Source of the DNA: Pseudomonadota bacterium
GTDB lineage: Bacteria > Pseudomonadota > Alphaproteobacteria > Rhizobiales > Rhizobiaceae
NCBI GenBank assembly: GCA_023419535.1
Contig: JAEZXX010000051.1
Coordinates: forward strand, 1 to 64,000
Direction: 5' to 3'
DNA length: 64,000 nucleotides
The notes below the pieces were generated by a model, which saw only the letters and a list, made by a program, of their open reading frames with translations, was not told where the DNA came from and made no database searches. Positions 25,966 through 34,891 of this stretch are shown in pieces (the first letter of the stretch is position 1; the number at the start of each line of letters is the position of its first letter). Made by a program: the position numbers and the translations under genes.

Positions 25966-27615
25966 TCACCGGTCCCGATCCTCAAGGATCATGTGGGCCC
26001 CCTTCTCGGCGATCATGAAGACGGCGGCCTGCGTGTTTCCCGAGACCATGGTCGGCATGATTGAGGCGTCCACGACCCGAAGTCCGTCCAGCCCCTGCAC
26101 ACGCAGTCGCGGATCGACGACGCCGCGACCGGGGGGCCCCATCGCGCAAGTCCCCCCTGCATGGTAGATCGTCTGTCCGTTCGCCCGCGCGAAGGCGAGC
26201 CAGTCCTCGTCGCTGCGACATCCCTCCCCCGGACTGATCTCAGAAACGCGGAACGGGTCGAGCGGCGCCTGCTCGGCGATCCGCCGTCCGATCTTCATTC
26301 CCTCCACCATCACGCGCCGATCCTCTTCGGCGGAGAGGAAGTTCGGCCGTATGGATGGCGGACGGAACGGGTCCGGGTCGGCGACGTGGATGGTCCCTCT
26401 GGATTGCGGCCGCAGTTGTGTGACGCCGAGCGTCATTCCCGGCTGGCGGTCGAGTTTGCGCTCGGCCGCGTTGGCGTAGCTGGCGTGCATGAAGAAGTAC
26501 TGGACGTCCGGGCCTTCCAACCCATCGCGTGTGCGAACGAAGCCGTGGACGAGCCCGGTTCCGAAGGACAGGACGCCACGCCGCGTCGCGGCATACTGGG
26601 CGACCGCAAGCGCCAGACGCCAGCCGCGAGTCATCTCGTTCAGCGTGACGGGCTGGCTGACGCGCCAGCTCATTCGAGTGCAAAAATGATCCAGATAATT
26701 GGCGCCGACGCCCGGCAGGGCGTGGAACGTTGCCAGCCCGGCCTTTGAAAGCACGGACGGGTCGCCGACGCCGGACAATTCGAGAAGGTGCGGCGACTGC
26801 ACCGCTCCGGCCGCGAGGACAACCTCTCCCGCGGCCCCGAAGAGGCGGTCGGCTCCGTTCACTTTCGCGCGGACGCCGGAGGCCCTGCGGCCGTCGAACT
26901 CGATGCCCGTCACATGCGCGCCGGTGACCACCTTCAGGTTGGCGCGCCGAAGGGCAGGAACGAGATAGGCGGCGGCGGCGCTCACTCGGCGGCCGCCGCG
27001 CTGATTGACCTGATAGTAGCCGAACCCGTCCTGACCGACTCCGTTGTAATCCGGATTGCGCGCGTAGCCCGCCACTTCGGCCGCCCGCACGAAGGCCTCC
27101 GCGATGGCAGGGCGTTCCGATACTTCCGTGATCGGCAGGGGTCCGCCGCGTCCGCGCAGACCGTCGGCCGGACCGTCGAAATCCTCGATCCGGCGGAAGA
27201 TCGGCAGAATGTCGTCGAAACCCCATCCGCCGCACCCGCGCTGTGCCCAGCCGTCATAGTCCATGCGCTGGCCGCGTACGTAGATCATCCCGTTGATGAG
27301 CGTCGATCCGCCAAGCCCCTTGCCGCGGGGAATGGCGATCACCCGATCCAGCGTGCCCGGCTCGGGCTCGGTCTGGAAGCGCCAGTTGTAGCGTGCGTTG
27401 GTCAGCAGCTTGTAGAAGCCGGCCGGGATATGGATCCAGGGGCTGCGGCCCGCCTCGCCCGCTTCGAGAAGAAGGACCCTCGACCGCCCGTCCGCGCTCA
27501 GACGGTTGGCGAGCACGCAACCGGCCGTTCCACCGCCGACCACCACGTAGTCGAAGACTGTCCCGTCCGATGCATCGATGGGGTCGGACAAGGCTTTCGC
27601 GCGGGGATCAGCCAT
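25966..27615 (-). CDS. GMC-family FAD oxidoreductase (choline dehydrogenase-like)
   Basis: The 549-residue flavoprotein has the FAD motif DYVVVGGGTAGCVLANRLS with LLLEAG, GMC signature 1 (RGKGLGGSTLINGMIYVRG), signature 2 (GAVQSPHLLELSGVGDP) and the C-terminal active-site His segments YHAGGTCAMGP and SGNTQAAVFMIAEKGA. It oxidises an alcohol with FAD. Substrates in this family include choline, polyethylene glycol and alicyclic or aromatic alcohols. It overlaps by 8 bases the shikimate-dehydrogenase-like gene upstream, so the two act together. It is not next to the carnitine genes, so a BetA role is not implied. Confidence 0.88.
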   Translation of the reverse strand: MADPRAKALSDPIDASDGTVFDYVVVGGGTAGCVLANRLSADGRSRVLLLEAGEAGRSPWIHIPAGFYKLLTNARYNWRFQTEPEPGTLDRVIAIPRGKGLGGSTLINGMIYVRGQRMDYDGWAQRGCGGWGFDDILPIFRRIEDFDGPADGLRGRGGPLPITEVSERPAIAEAFVRAAEVAGYARNPDYNGVGQDGFGYYQVNQRGGRRVSAAAAYLVPALRRANLKVVTGAHVTGIEFDGRRASGVRAKVNGADRLFGAAGEVVLAAGAVQSPHLLELSGVGDPSVLSKAGLATFHALPGVGANYLDHFCTRMSWRVSQPVTLNEMTRGWRLALAVAQYAATRRGVLSFGTGLVHGFVRTRDGLEGPDVQYFFMHASYANAAERKLDRQPGMTLGVTQLRPQSRGTIHVADPDPFRPPSIRPNFLSAEEDRRVMVEGMKIGRRIAEQAPLDPFRVSEISPGEGCRSDEDWLAFARANGQTIYHAGGTCAMGPPGRGVVDPRLRVQGLDGLRVVDASIMPTMVSGNTQAAVFMIAEKGAHMILEDRDR

Positions 27616-28408
27616 TGAGCGCCCCCATGTGGCGGGCCATCAGGACGATCTGGGCGTCGAGCATGGGGCGCCCGAGCTGAACCCGGCAACCGATCTCTCG
27701 CGCGGCCACGACGAGCGGCGTCTCCGCCGGTTGCATGATGATCTCCGCCACCGTCTGCGACGGCCGAAGCCGTGAGACGTCGAGCGGCAGAGGATCCCCT
27801 TCCTGCATTCCGAGGGATGTGGCGTTCACGACGAGGTCGGCTGAAGCAAGGGATTCTTCCTCCGTGGAAACCGGCAGCGCAGGATAGATGCGCATCAGAC
27901 GCCGCTGGAGATCGTCCGCACGATCCCGCGATCGGTTGGCGACGGTCAGCCGCGAGACTCCGGCTCTCACGAGCGCGAACGCGATGGCGGCCGCCGCGCC
28001 ACCAGCTCCTGCGACGTAGGCGTCCAACCCCCTCGGATCGATCCCCGAAGCGCGCAGGCCCTCGACGAAGCCGGTGCCGTCCAGCATTGCACCGACCAGC
28101 CGACCGTCGCGCTCTCGGCGGACGGCATTGACCGCGCCGATTTTGGCTGCATCCCCCTCGAGCGCGTCACACAGCGGCAACATCGCCGTCTTGTGAGGCA
28201 CCGTGGCGATGAAGCCGCCGAAGTTTCGCATGTGACGGAGGCCCGCCAGCACCGTTTCCAGGTCCGACGCGCCTACGTGGATCGGAACGAGGACTGCGTC
28301 GAGGCCGCGTACGGCGAACAGGGCGTTCATAGCCTCCGGCGTCTTCACTTGCGCGATCGGGTCCGCAAGGATTCCGAAAACACGCGTCGCTCCTCCGACA
28401 TTCACCAT
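27608..28408 (-). CDS. Shikimate dehydrogenase-like oxidoreductase, catabolic subgroup
   Basis: The 266-residue protein has the two AroE domains. The catalytic Lys is kept in GFIATVPHKTAML and the Asp in AMLDGTGFVEGL, and the NADP-type cofactor loop is GAGGAAAAIAFALV with ANRSRDRA. The substrate-binding motif differs: ADPIAQVKTPEAMN stands where biosynthetic AroE has a His-Ser-x-Ser-Pro pattern, so the two carboxylate-binding serines are not conserved. The start at 28408 gives the usual AroE beginning (VFGILADPIAQ). Paired with a GMC enzyme and a LysR regulator, it probably oxidises a quinate- or shikimate-like or other cyclic acid in catabolism. Confidence 0.8.
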   Translation of the reverse strand: MVNVGGATRVFGILADPIAQVKTPEAMNALFAVRGLDAVLVPIHVGASDLETVLAGLRHMRNFGGFIATVPHKTAMLPLCDALEGDAAKIGAVNAVRRERDGRLVGAMLDGTGFVEGLRASGIDPRGLDAYVAGAGGAAAAIAFALVRAGVSRLTVANRSRDRADDLQRRLMRIYPALPVSTEEESLASADLVVNATSLGMQEGDPLPLDVSRLRPSQTVAEIIMQPAETPLVVAAREIGCRVQLGRPMLDAQIVLMARHMGALNG

Positions 28409-28510
28409 GATGCAGTCGACCCCACCCACCGAAAGCTCGCCCTCCCGGCTCTCCTCAGACAGCCTAGCACCCGCGACGGGCAGATGAAGTGCCAGGCCAT
28501 CCATAGTAGA

Positions 28511-28527
28511 TGTGATGCGTCGTCACA
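28511..28527. promoter_or_regulatory. Probable LysR-type operator
   Basis: TGTGATGCGTCGTCACA is a near-perfect 17-base inverted repeat (TGTGATG/CGTCACA, 6 of 7 paired) lying 17 bases before the LysR start and about 100 bases before the divergent shikimate-dehydrogenase-like start. It fits the T-N11-A rule for LysR regulators and would allow autoregulation and control of the GMC pair. Confidence 0.65.
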
Positions 28528-28544
28528 GATGGAGATGAGTTTCG

Positions 28545-29423
28545 ATGGAGATCGACGACGTCCGCCTGTTCGTCCGAGTGGTCGAGGGCGGGGATTTTTC
28601 AGTGACGGCTCGTCGGATGGACCTGTCGCCCTCCACGGTCAGCAAGGCTATGGCGCGTCTGGAGCGGCGCCTCGGCGTGCGCCTCTTTCACCGCTCTCCC
28701 CGGTCGATGCAGCTGACGGCGGAAGGCGAGATGTTTCAGGAGGCCGCCCTGCGGCTGCTGGCCGTGGTGGAAGAAGCTGAAGCCGTCGGCTCGGCCGAAC
28801 CTGCCGGACTGCTCCGCGTCAAGTCTCTGCCGAGTTTCGCGATCTATAAGATTGCCCCTCTCCTGCCGATCTTTCTGGCGCAGCATCCCAAGCTCGACAT
28901 CGAATTCAACCTGACGAACGAGAACAATTCCCGTCTCGACGATGGGACGGACATCGCCATTGTGAGCGGCACCCCGAAGGGCGCCTCGTCCGTCACCCGC
29001 CGCATATCCTCGAGCCGATGGATCATCTGCGCTTCCCCGTCATACCTCGCAGCCCACGGCACGCCGGGGACCGTTGACGATCTGCGCTTCCACACCTGCC
29101 TGAACTTCTCGATGACGACCGAATGGAACGACTGGGCGCTCGCGACGCCGAAGCCTCTTCGCACCATCGCCGCCAATCAGGGGGACATGCTCCTATCGCT
29201 GGCGCGTGCGGGCGCTGGTATTGCCAGGCTAGCACTCTATCACGCGGAAGAGGCACTCGAACGCGGCGAACTCCTTCATGTCCTGCCGGAACTTGAGAAC
29301 CCAGTCGACGAGCCGATCCACGCTGTGTTCCATAACAAGCGGTTCCTCAGCCCTCGCGTGCGCGTCTTCCTCGACTTTTTGGTAGAAGAATTTGAAAAGA
29401 AGACAGCCGAAACAAACCTTTGA
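28545..29423 (+). CDS. LysR-family transcriptional regulator
   Basis: The 292-residue protein has an N-terminal winged HTH (residues 1-60; FSVTARRMDLSPSTVSKAMA, LERRLGVRLFHRSPRSMQLT) and a LysR substrate-binding domain (about 85-285; FLAQHPKLDIEF, RRISSSRWIICASPSYLAAHG). It belongs to the large CrgA/DmlR-like branch. It is divergent from the shikimate-dehydrogenase-like/GMC operon and has its own inverted repeat upstream, so it most likely controls that pair. Confidence 0.9.
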   Translation: MEIDDVRLFVRVVEGGDFSVTARRMDLSPSTVSKAMARLERRLGVRLFHRSPRSMQLTAEGEMFQEAALRLLAVVEEAEAVGSAEPAGLLRVKSLPSFAIYKIAPLLPIFLAQHPKLDIEFNLTNENNSRLDDGTDIAIVSGTPKGASSVTRRISSSRWIICASPSYLAAHGTPGTVDDLRFHTCLNFSMTTEWNDWALATPKPLRTIAANQGDMLLSLARAGAGIARLALYHAEEALERGELLHVLPELENPVDEPIHAVFHNKRFLSPRVRVFLDFLVEEFEKKTAETNL

Positions 29424-29689
29424 AAGCGGGCTACATTCCCTCGCGATCAAATATAATTATGCTGGACATACCTAACCATGGGAGTTTCTTTGGCGAGCTA
29501 CAACCGGCCGTCAACCATTCTCGATATTGCCGCCGCGCTTGAAGCTGCATTTCACCGAGGCGGATCAGAACTTCTGCACCATCGGCGACCCTACCGGCTC
29601 CGTCGCCTACTCCTCGTCGATCGCTCACCCCGGCTTTGCGGCCATGCCGTGCCTTCGCCCCATGACGGGGCTCGGGTCACGCCATCCGG

Positions 29690-29870
29690 TCATTCTCTTG
29701 CTTCGTCGTCACCGCCCGGATCGTCCGCGCCATCTTGTTCGCCAACGCGACCACCGCGACTATCTTCGGCTTGCGCGCGACCAGGCTCGCTAGCCAGCGG
29801 TCCGGGCTCCGCCCTTGCGCACCATCCAGCGGATCACGCTCATCGCCCCAACGATGAGCAGGCGACGGGG
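29690..29870 (-). pseudogene. IS110-family transposase C-terminal relic
   Basis: Minus-strand reading gives RLLIVGAMSVIRWMVRKGGA, a stop, then in another frame WLASLVARKPKIVAVVALAN and KMARTIRA. These match the C-terminal transposase_20 segment of IS110/IS116/IS902 elements (the usual reading is LLARKP, VALANKMARI). The catalytic DEDD half is missing. The edges are approximate. It abuts a plus-strand relic of another family, showing nested or adjacent insertions. Confidence 0.65.
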
Positions 29871-30036
29871 AAGCACGTCTTCGGCACGCTGAAAGCTTGG
29901 ATGCGCGACGCCGTTCCTCACGAAGGGGCTCGGCAACGTGAGAACCGAGACGAGCCTGGCAATCCTGGCCTAAAACATGAAGCGGATGATCCGCCTGTTC
30001 GGCACCGTCAGGCTCGACGAAGCCATCCGAGCCTGA
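29868..30036 (+). pseudogene. IS1182-type transposase C-terminal relic
   Basis: Plus-strand pieces match the end of IS1182-family transposases: KHVFGTLKAWM, a frameshift, then TPFLTKGLGNVRTETSLAIL, an in-frame TAA where Tyr is expected, NMKRMIRLFG and EAIRA before a TGA at 30034-30036. Only the last 55 or so codons remain. It meets the IS110 relic head-on near 29870. Confidence 0.6.
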
Positions 30037-30299
30037 ACAAGACCGCCGCGTCGTGCTTCACCCGCATACGGTCATTGCTTCCGGTGCCAGCATTTCGGTT
30101 TTGAAACAGCCTCGACCCTTCTATAAGATGCTAATGTCGTGGGAATTTCGGCCGCAAGAAGACACTCCGACTCTTCGACCTCCCCTGGGTTCGATGTCGG
30201 CATCGCCGCCAGAAACTGACGGGACGGCAGCAAAACCATATTACTGAGAGTAATGGCCGGTAACCGTCTTGTGGAGGCGCTTGTGCTACGACGGTCTCC

Positions 30300-31085
30300 C
30301 TAACGCGCCATCCAGCCGCCGTCGACGGTAAGGACATGGCCGTGGACGTAGGAGGCGGCGGGCGAGGCCAGGAAAACGCATGCGCCGGCAAGATCCGACG
30401 GATCGCCCCAGCGTCCCACAGGGATACGGGCGAGAATGCTCTGCGATCGGGCCTCGTCGGCGCGCAAGGGGGCGGTGTTGTCGGTCGCGATATAGCCGGG
30501 GGCGATGGCGTTGACGCCGATCCCGCGCGGCGCCCACTCGTTGGCGAGCGCCTTGGTGAGGCCGACGACGCCATGCTTGGCGGCCGCGTAGCCCGGCACG
30601 CGGATACCGCCCTGGAAGGACAGGAGCGAGGCGATGTTGACGATCCGTCCGCCGCTTCCGCGGTCCATCATCCTGCGTGCCGCCGCCTGTGACAGGTACC
30701 AGACCGCGTCGAGGTCGACCGAGAGGACGTCGCGCCAGTCGGCCTCGGCATGCTCGATCGCATTGCCCCGCCGGATAATGCCGGCATTGTTGACGAGAAT
30801 GTCGATCGCGCCGAACTCGTGCGCGAGACGATCCAGCGCCGCGCGCGCGCTCCTCGCGTCGATCGAGCCGAGATCGAGCGGCAGCGCGAACGCCTCGCGC
30901 CCGGCGTCGCGGACGGCGACGAGCGTCGCCTCGCCCGGCGAATTGTTGGTGGTGATCGCGACGTCCGCTCCGGCGCGCGCCAAGCCTGCGGCGATGGCCG
31001 CGCCGATGCCGGTCGCGCCGCCGGTGACGAGCGCGCGCTTCCCCGCGAGCGAGAACGGCGAGTGGCTCAGGTCCGTGGACACCAT
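30300..31085 (-). CDS. kduD: 2-deoxy-D-gluconate 3-dehydrogenase / 2-keto-3-deoxygluconate-forming SDR
   Basis: This 261-residue SDR has motif TGGATGIG, NNAGIIRR, the triad in NIASLLSFQGG with GYAAAKHG, and the C-terminal DGGWMAR ending that typifies KduD. KduD reduces 2,5-diketo-3-deoxygluconate to 2-keto-3-deoxygluconate with NADH in the pectin/uronate pathway. It is the last gene of the minus-strand operon GH105-kduI-(two broken genes)-kduD, which supports the assignment. Its start lies 26 bases after the truncated ABC ATPase gene. Confidence 0.88.
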   Translation of the reverse strand: MVSTDLSHSPFSLAGKRALVTGGATGIGAAIAAGLARAGADVAITTNNSPGEATLVAVRDAGREAFALPLDLGSIDARSARAALDRLAHEFGAIDILVNNAGIIRRGNAIEHAEADWRDVLSVDLDAVWYLSQAAARRMMDRGSGGRIVNIASLLSFQGGIRVPGYAAAKHGVVGLTKALANEWAPRGIGVNAIAPGYIATDNTAPLRADEARSQSILARIPVGRWGDPSDLAGACVFLASPAASYVHGHVLTVDGGWMAR

Positions 31086-31111
31086 TGCGCCCTCCTCTCC
31101 TACATTGATTG

Positions 31112-31864
31112 TCAGTGGCCGGCGAGCCGCCGGCCCTCGGCATCGAAGGCGTGGAGGTCGCTCGTCGCGAAGTCGAGCCGCACGGTGTCGCCCACAGTAA
31201 TGCGCTGCTGGCCGGGCAGGACCGCAATGATCGGGACACCGCCGGGCGCCTCGGCGTGGAGGACCGTCTCGGCCCCGAGCGCCTCGACGAGGCTCGCGCG
31301 CACGGGGAAGCCGGCCGCATCGCCCTCCGCGACCCGCAGATGCTGCGGCCGAAGGCCCAGCGTGACCTCCGACCCTTCACCGGCGGCGCCGGCCGCCGGC
31401 GTCGGAAGGGCGTGACGGTAGGCGCCGAAGAGCTCGACCTCGCCGCCGCCATCGACCGAAGGCGTCACCCTGCCCGGCAGGAAGTTCATGTTGGGCGCGC
31501 CGATGAAGCCGGCGACGAGCCGGTTGGCCGGCGCATTGTAGAGGTCGAGCGGCGAGCCGACCTGCTCGATGCGCCCGGCGCGCAGAACCACGATCCGGTC
31601 GGCGAGCGTCATCGCCTCCACCTGGTCGTGCGTCACGTAGATCATCGTCGTGCCGAGCCGGGCGTGCAGCGCCGAGAGCTCGGCGCGCATCGAGACCCGC
31701 AGCTCCGCGTCGAGGTTCGACAGAGGCTCGTCGAGCAGGAACGCCTCCGGATTGCGCACGATGGCTCGCCCGATCGCCACGCGCTGGCGCTGCCCACCGG
31801 AGAGTTGGCCTGGCCGCCGGTCGAAATAGGGCGCGATCTCCAGCATCCGGGCCGCCTCGAGGGC
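31112..31864 (-). pseudogene. UgpC/MsmK-type ABC transporter ATPase lacking its N-terminal third
   Basis: The remaining part is a sugar-importer ATPase from just before the signature: EAARMLEIAPYFDRRPGQ, LSGGQRQRVAIGRA, Walker B FLLDEPLSNLDAELRV, H-loop YVTHDQVEAMTLADR and a full TOBE/MalK-like regulatory domain. Walker A and the Q-loop, about 110 residues, are absent. Near 31860 the sequence runs directly, and out of frame, into an unrelated protein upstream, which is what a deletion leaves. The remnant cannot bind ATP normally. No permease or binding-protein genes for it remain, so the operon's oligouronide importer was lost. Confidence 0.8.
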
Positions 31865-32931
31865 AGCATCCCCTCGATCATCGCCTCGGCGCCCTCCATC
31901 CCGACGGCGAGCCTCGCGAGCGCCGTGACGGTGTCGGCCTCGCCGCTGTCGGCGACGGCTCGCAGCGTCTCCTCTATGCGAGCGGTGAGCTCCGACGGCG
32001 CCGGGCCCTGCCGGTCCGCCGCGCTGACCTCGACGCCGAAGACGCGCCTGGCGGCGAAGCCCGCGGCCTCGACGCGCACGGCGAAGTGGCGGAAGTCGGC
32101 CGGAAGCGCCTCGGCGGGTCCGAGCGACAGGCGGCGCTCCCCGGCGCCGAGGCGGAGCCGGCGCTCCTCGCGCTCCACCGACATGAAGTCGCCCTCGATC
32201 CCGACGTGGATCGCCGCCTCGACCGGCAGCGCGACGTCGGCGACGAGCGCGACCTCGCCGGAGCGATAGGCCGGCTTCTCGAAGCGCAGCGAGGAGAGGA
32301 GCGCCTCGATCGCGACGGCCACCGCGGTGTCCTCGCCGGCCGGGACGCCTTCCTCCGCCCGCGGCCCGGACAGATAGTCGAGCTGGACGTAGTAGCGGGC
32401 GTCGCGCTCGGCGAGATCGTCGAAGAAGAGCTCGAGGACGTTCGCGCCGGCCTCGAGGTCGACCTCGAACTCGGCGCGGGATTCGAGATTGCGCCCGTAG
32501 GGCGCGGTCCAGCCGATCTCCCGCCCGTCGAGAAAAAGGATCGCGCCGCCGCAGGTCGCGAGCGACAGCCTCGCCCGGCCGGGCGCGCTGGCGAAGAGGT
32601 GCGTGCGCGCCCAGGTCGCGATCACGGTCGGCCGGAACCAGAAGCCGGAGAGGTCGAGGCGCGGCGAGCCGAACGGCAGCCAGTTGCGCCCGAGCGGGCC
32701 GCGCGCGCTCGGCTGCGGGCGCCGCCCCCGCCGCTCGGCGGCGAAGGCGGTGCGGCAGGGGTACTCGTGCGGGATGAAGTTCTTCGTCTTGGTGACGAAG
32801 AAGAAGGGGTCCATCTCGCCCGACATCGGCTGGTCGGGCACGTCGTAGCGGCTCTCGACCGTCTCGCCGACCTGCCAGAGCGTGATCGGCGCGCCGGGGA
32901 ACAGGGGACGGCGCAGGAAGGCCGCGGACAT
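31860..32931 (-). pseudogene. Unrecognised protein of the uronide operon, C-terminally truncated
   Basis: About 357 codons remain, starting MSAAFLRRPLFPGAPITLWQ. The start codon overlaps the kduI stop (TGATG). The visible part is soluble and rich in beta-strands (VIATWARTHLFASAPGRARL, LFLDGREIGWTAPYGRN, YVQLDYLSG), as in carbohydrate-binding or glycosidase accessory domains, then passes into a helical region (ARIEETLRAVADSGEAD). After AMIEGMLP near 31860 it joins ABC ATPase sequence in a different frame and continues into nonsense. The operon suggests a hydrolase or lyase acting on pectin fragments, but I cannot name the family. Confidence 0.65.
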
Positions 32932-33761
32932 CAGCGCAGCTCCGCCACCGCCACGGGATCGACGTCCGTGTATTCCTGGTTCTCGCCGGTCATGCCCCAG
33001 ACGAAGGCGTAGCGGCCGGTGCCCGAGCCCATGTGGATCGACCAGGCGGGCGACAGGACGGCATCGCCGTCCGCCACCATCAGGTGGCGCGTGCTGTCCG
33101 GGCGGCCCATCAGTTGGACGACGCGGTCCTCGGCGGCCATGTCGAAGTAGCAGTAGGCTTCCATCCGCCGCTCGTGGAGATGCGGGGGCATGGTGTTCCG
33201 GACGCTGCCCTCGGCGAGATCGGTGATGCCCATCAGGAGGAGGCACGAGGGCGCGACCTCCGGATGGATGTACATGGCGAGGCGGCGCACATTGGAGCGG
33301 CGGGCCTCGCCGAGTTCCAGCACCTTGGCCTCCGAACGCCGGATGAGCCGCGTGGGCAGGTCCGCGCCCGCTGGAACCGAGTTGATATAGAAGCGTGCCG
33401 GCGCGGCGGGGTCGAGGCTTTCGAGCACGATCTCGCGCGCGCCTCGGCCGATGTAGAGGACGTCGCGGTTGACCAGTTCGTGGCGCGTGCCGTCGACGGT
33501 GATCGCGCCCGCCTGCCCGAGATTGGCGATGCCGGCCTCGCGCGCCGAGAAGAAGAGCGGCGTGCCGATGTCGGCGCCGTCGCCGAAGCGGAGCGGCGCG
33601 TGGGTGGGCACGCCGCCGCCGAGGATCAGCCGGTCGACATGGGTGTAGACGAACGCGATCGCGCCCGGCGTGAACAGCGTCTCGACGAGGAACTCGGCGC
33701 GCAGGCGGCTCGTGTCCATGCCGCCCACGTCCGCGGGCGAGGCGCCGTAGAGAACCTTCAT
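32931..33761 (-). CDS. kduI: 5-keto-4-deoxyuronate isomerase (4-deoxy-L-threo-5-hexosulose-uronate ketol-isomerase)
   Basis: The 276-residue cupin enzyme matches KduI in length and motifs: LGGGVPTHAPLRF, NLGQAGAITVDGT, VLYIGRGAREI, the metal-binding PPHLHERRMEAYCYFDM (two His and a Glu), a later His in WSIHMGSG and the ending GENQEYTDVDPV. It converts 5-keto-4-deoxyuronate, made after unsaturated oligogalacturonide cleavage, to 2,5-diketo-3-deoxygluconate for KduD. Its start overlaps the stop of the GH105 gene by 4 bases, showing coupled expression. Confidence 0.95.
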   Translation of the reverse strand: MKVLYGASPADVGGMDTSRLRAEFLVETLFTPGAIAFVYTHVDRLILGGGVPTHAPLRFGDGADIGTPLFFSAREAGIANLGQAGAITVDGTRHELVNRDVLYIGRGAREIVLESLDPAAPARFYINSVPAGADLPTRLIRRSEAKVLELGEARRSNVRRLAMYIHPEVAPSCLLLMGITDLAEGSVRNTMPPHLHERRMEAYCYFDMAAEDRVVQLMGRPDSTRHLMVADGDAVLSPAWSIHMGSGTGRYAFVWGMTGENQEYTDVDPVAVAELR

Positions 33762-34864
33762 GACAGCTCCTTCGCCGGTCCGGCCGGCGTCGCGTGGTGG
33801 AGGCCCTCGCCGAGGCAGAGGATCGCCAGCGCCTGGCCGTACCCGGTCGGCTGGATCGGAATGTTGCGGTAGAATTCGAGGTCGTGGCCCATGCGCGTCC
33901 CGTAGGAGACGTTCTGCACGGTGCCGTTCTCGATGTTGACGAGGACGGCGCCGAGCGCCTTCATCCCGGCGGACCGCCAGCGCTCGTCGCCGACGCCGAG
34001 GCGGGCGCCCTTCAGGAGCCCGTAGCCGAAGCCGGCGGTCGCCGAAATTTCCTGGTAGGAGGACGGATCGTCGAGCAGCGTGTGCCAGGCGCCCGACGCC
34101 GCCTGGCATCGGAGCAGCGCCTCGACCTGCGCGTTGAGGATGCCAAGGAGATGTCGCTCCACCGCGCGCGGCACCTCGGAGAACTCCAGGAGGTCGAGGA
34201 CCGCCGCGGTGATCCAGGCATTGCCGCGCGCCCAGCGCGCCTGCGCGAAGTTGTGGCGGCCCTCGAACGTCCAGCCGTGGAACCAGAGGCCCGTGCTCCG
34301 GTCCGCGAGATAGCGCGCATGGACCAGGAACTGGCCGATCGCCTCGTCGACGAGATCGTCGCGGCGCGCGGCCGAGCCGTAGACGGCGAGGAACAGCGCC
34401 GCCATGAACAGCGTGTCGTCCCAGAGCTCGTGGTGGTTGAGCCTGTCGGACACGTCGTGCTGAAAGGCGCCCTCGACGGTACGCGGGGCCTCGGCGACGA
34501 CGCGGTCCGCCCAGTCGCGCAGAACCGGCTCCCAGCGCGGATCGCGCGTCTCGCGCCAAAGAAGCGACAGCGCCAGCATCGGCGCCGTGGTGTTGATGTT
34601 GAGTGCCGGCAGACCCTCCGCGATGCGCGCGGCGTACCAGTCCTCGATCAGACGCTGCAGTGCGGGGTCGCCGGACTGCATCCAGAGGCGCACCAGACCG
34701 TAGAGCGCGACGCCCTGCGGCCATTCCCACGAGTGGAAGCTGATGTAGTCGCCCGCGCTGCCGTCGAGGTTGGGCTCGTCGAAGCGACCGTCGTGCCGAA
34801 GCGCGGTGGTTCCGTCCACGAGAGCGCGGAGGTTTCCGCGCAGATGATCGCGATCGATCGTCAC
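33758..34864 (-). CDS. GH105 unsaturated glucuronyl/rhamnogalacturonyl hydrolase
   Basis: The 368-residue protein has the alpha6/alpha6-barrel pattern of YteR/RhiN-type GH105 enzymes: SWEWPQGVALYGL, ELWDDTLFMAALFL (Asp at about 150), GLWFHGWTFEGRHNFAQARW and ARGNAWITAA, GAWHTLLDDPSSYQEISATA and a C-terminal GYGQALAILCL. It removes the delta-4,5-unsaturated uronic acid left by pectin or rhamnogalacturonan lyases. No signal peptide is seen, so it should act on imported disaccharides in the cytosol. The start is a GTG at 34864 preceded by GGGAGGGG; upstream reading enters the divergent promoter. It is the first gene of the operon. Confidence 0.88.
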   Translation of the reverse strand: MTIDRDHLRGNLRALVDGTTALRHDGRFDEPNLDGSAGDYISFHSWEWPQGVALYGLVRLWMQSGDPALQRLIEDWYAARIAEGLPALNINTTAPMLALSLLWRETRDPRWEPVLRDWADRVVAEAPRTVEGAFQHDVSDRLNHHELWDDTLFMAALFLAVYGSAARRDDLVDEAIGQFLVHARYLADRSTGLWFHGWTFEGRHNFAQARWARGNAWITAAVLDLLEFSEVPRAVERHLLGILNAQVEALLRCQAASGAWHTLLDDPSSYQEISATAGFGYGLLKGARLGVGDERWRSAGMKALGAVLVNIENGTVQNVSYGTRMGHDLEFYRNIPIQPTGYGQALAILCLGEGLHHATPAGPAKELS

Positions 34865-34891
34865 AGCCCCTCCCGTAAGCCGCCTGATTGA

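Larger units (their letters stand above)
29424..30299. other. 876-base gap made up of transposon relics and unassigned sequence
   Basis: No intact gene is seen. Bases 29690-30036 hold two transposase remnants listed separately. Bases 29424-29690 include a short open stretch coding KLHFTEADQNFC and GDPTGSVAYSSS that I cannot assign. Bases 30037-30299 hold no recognisable feature. Confidence 0.6.

Noticed and set aside
25966..27615. betA choline dehydrogenase
   Set aside because: The GMC fold alone does not show choline specificity. No betB or betI is adjacent, and the partner gene is shikimate-dehydrogenase-like.
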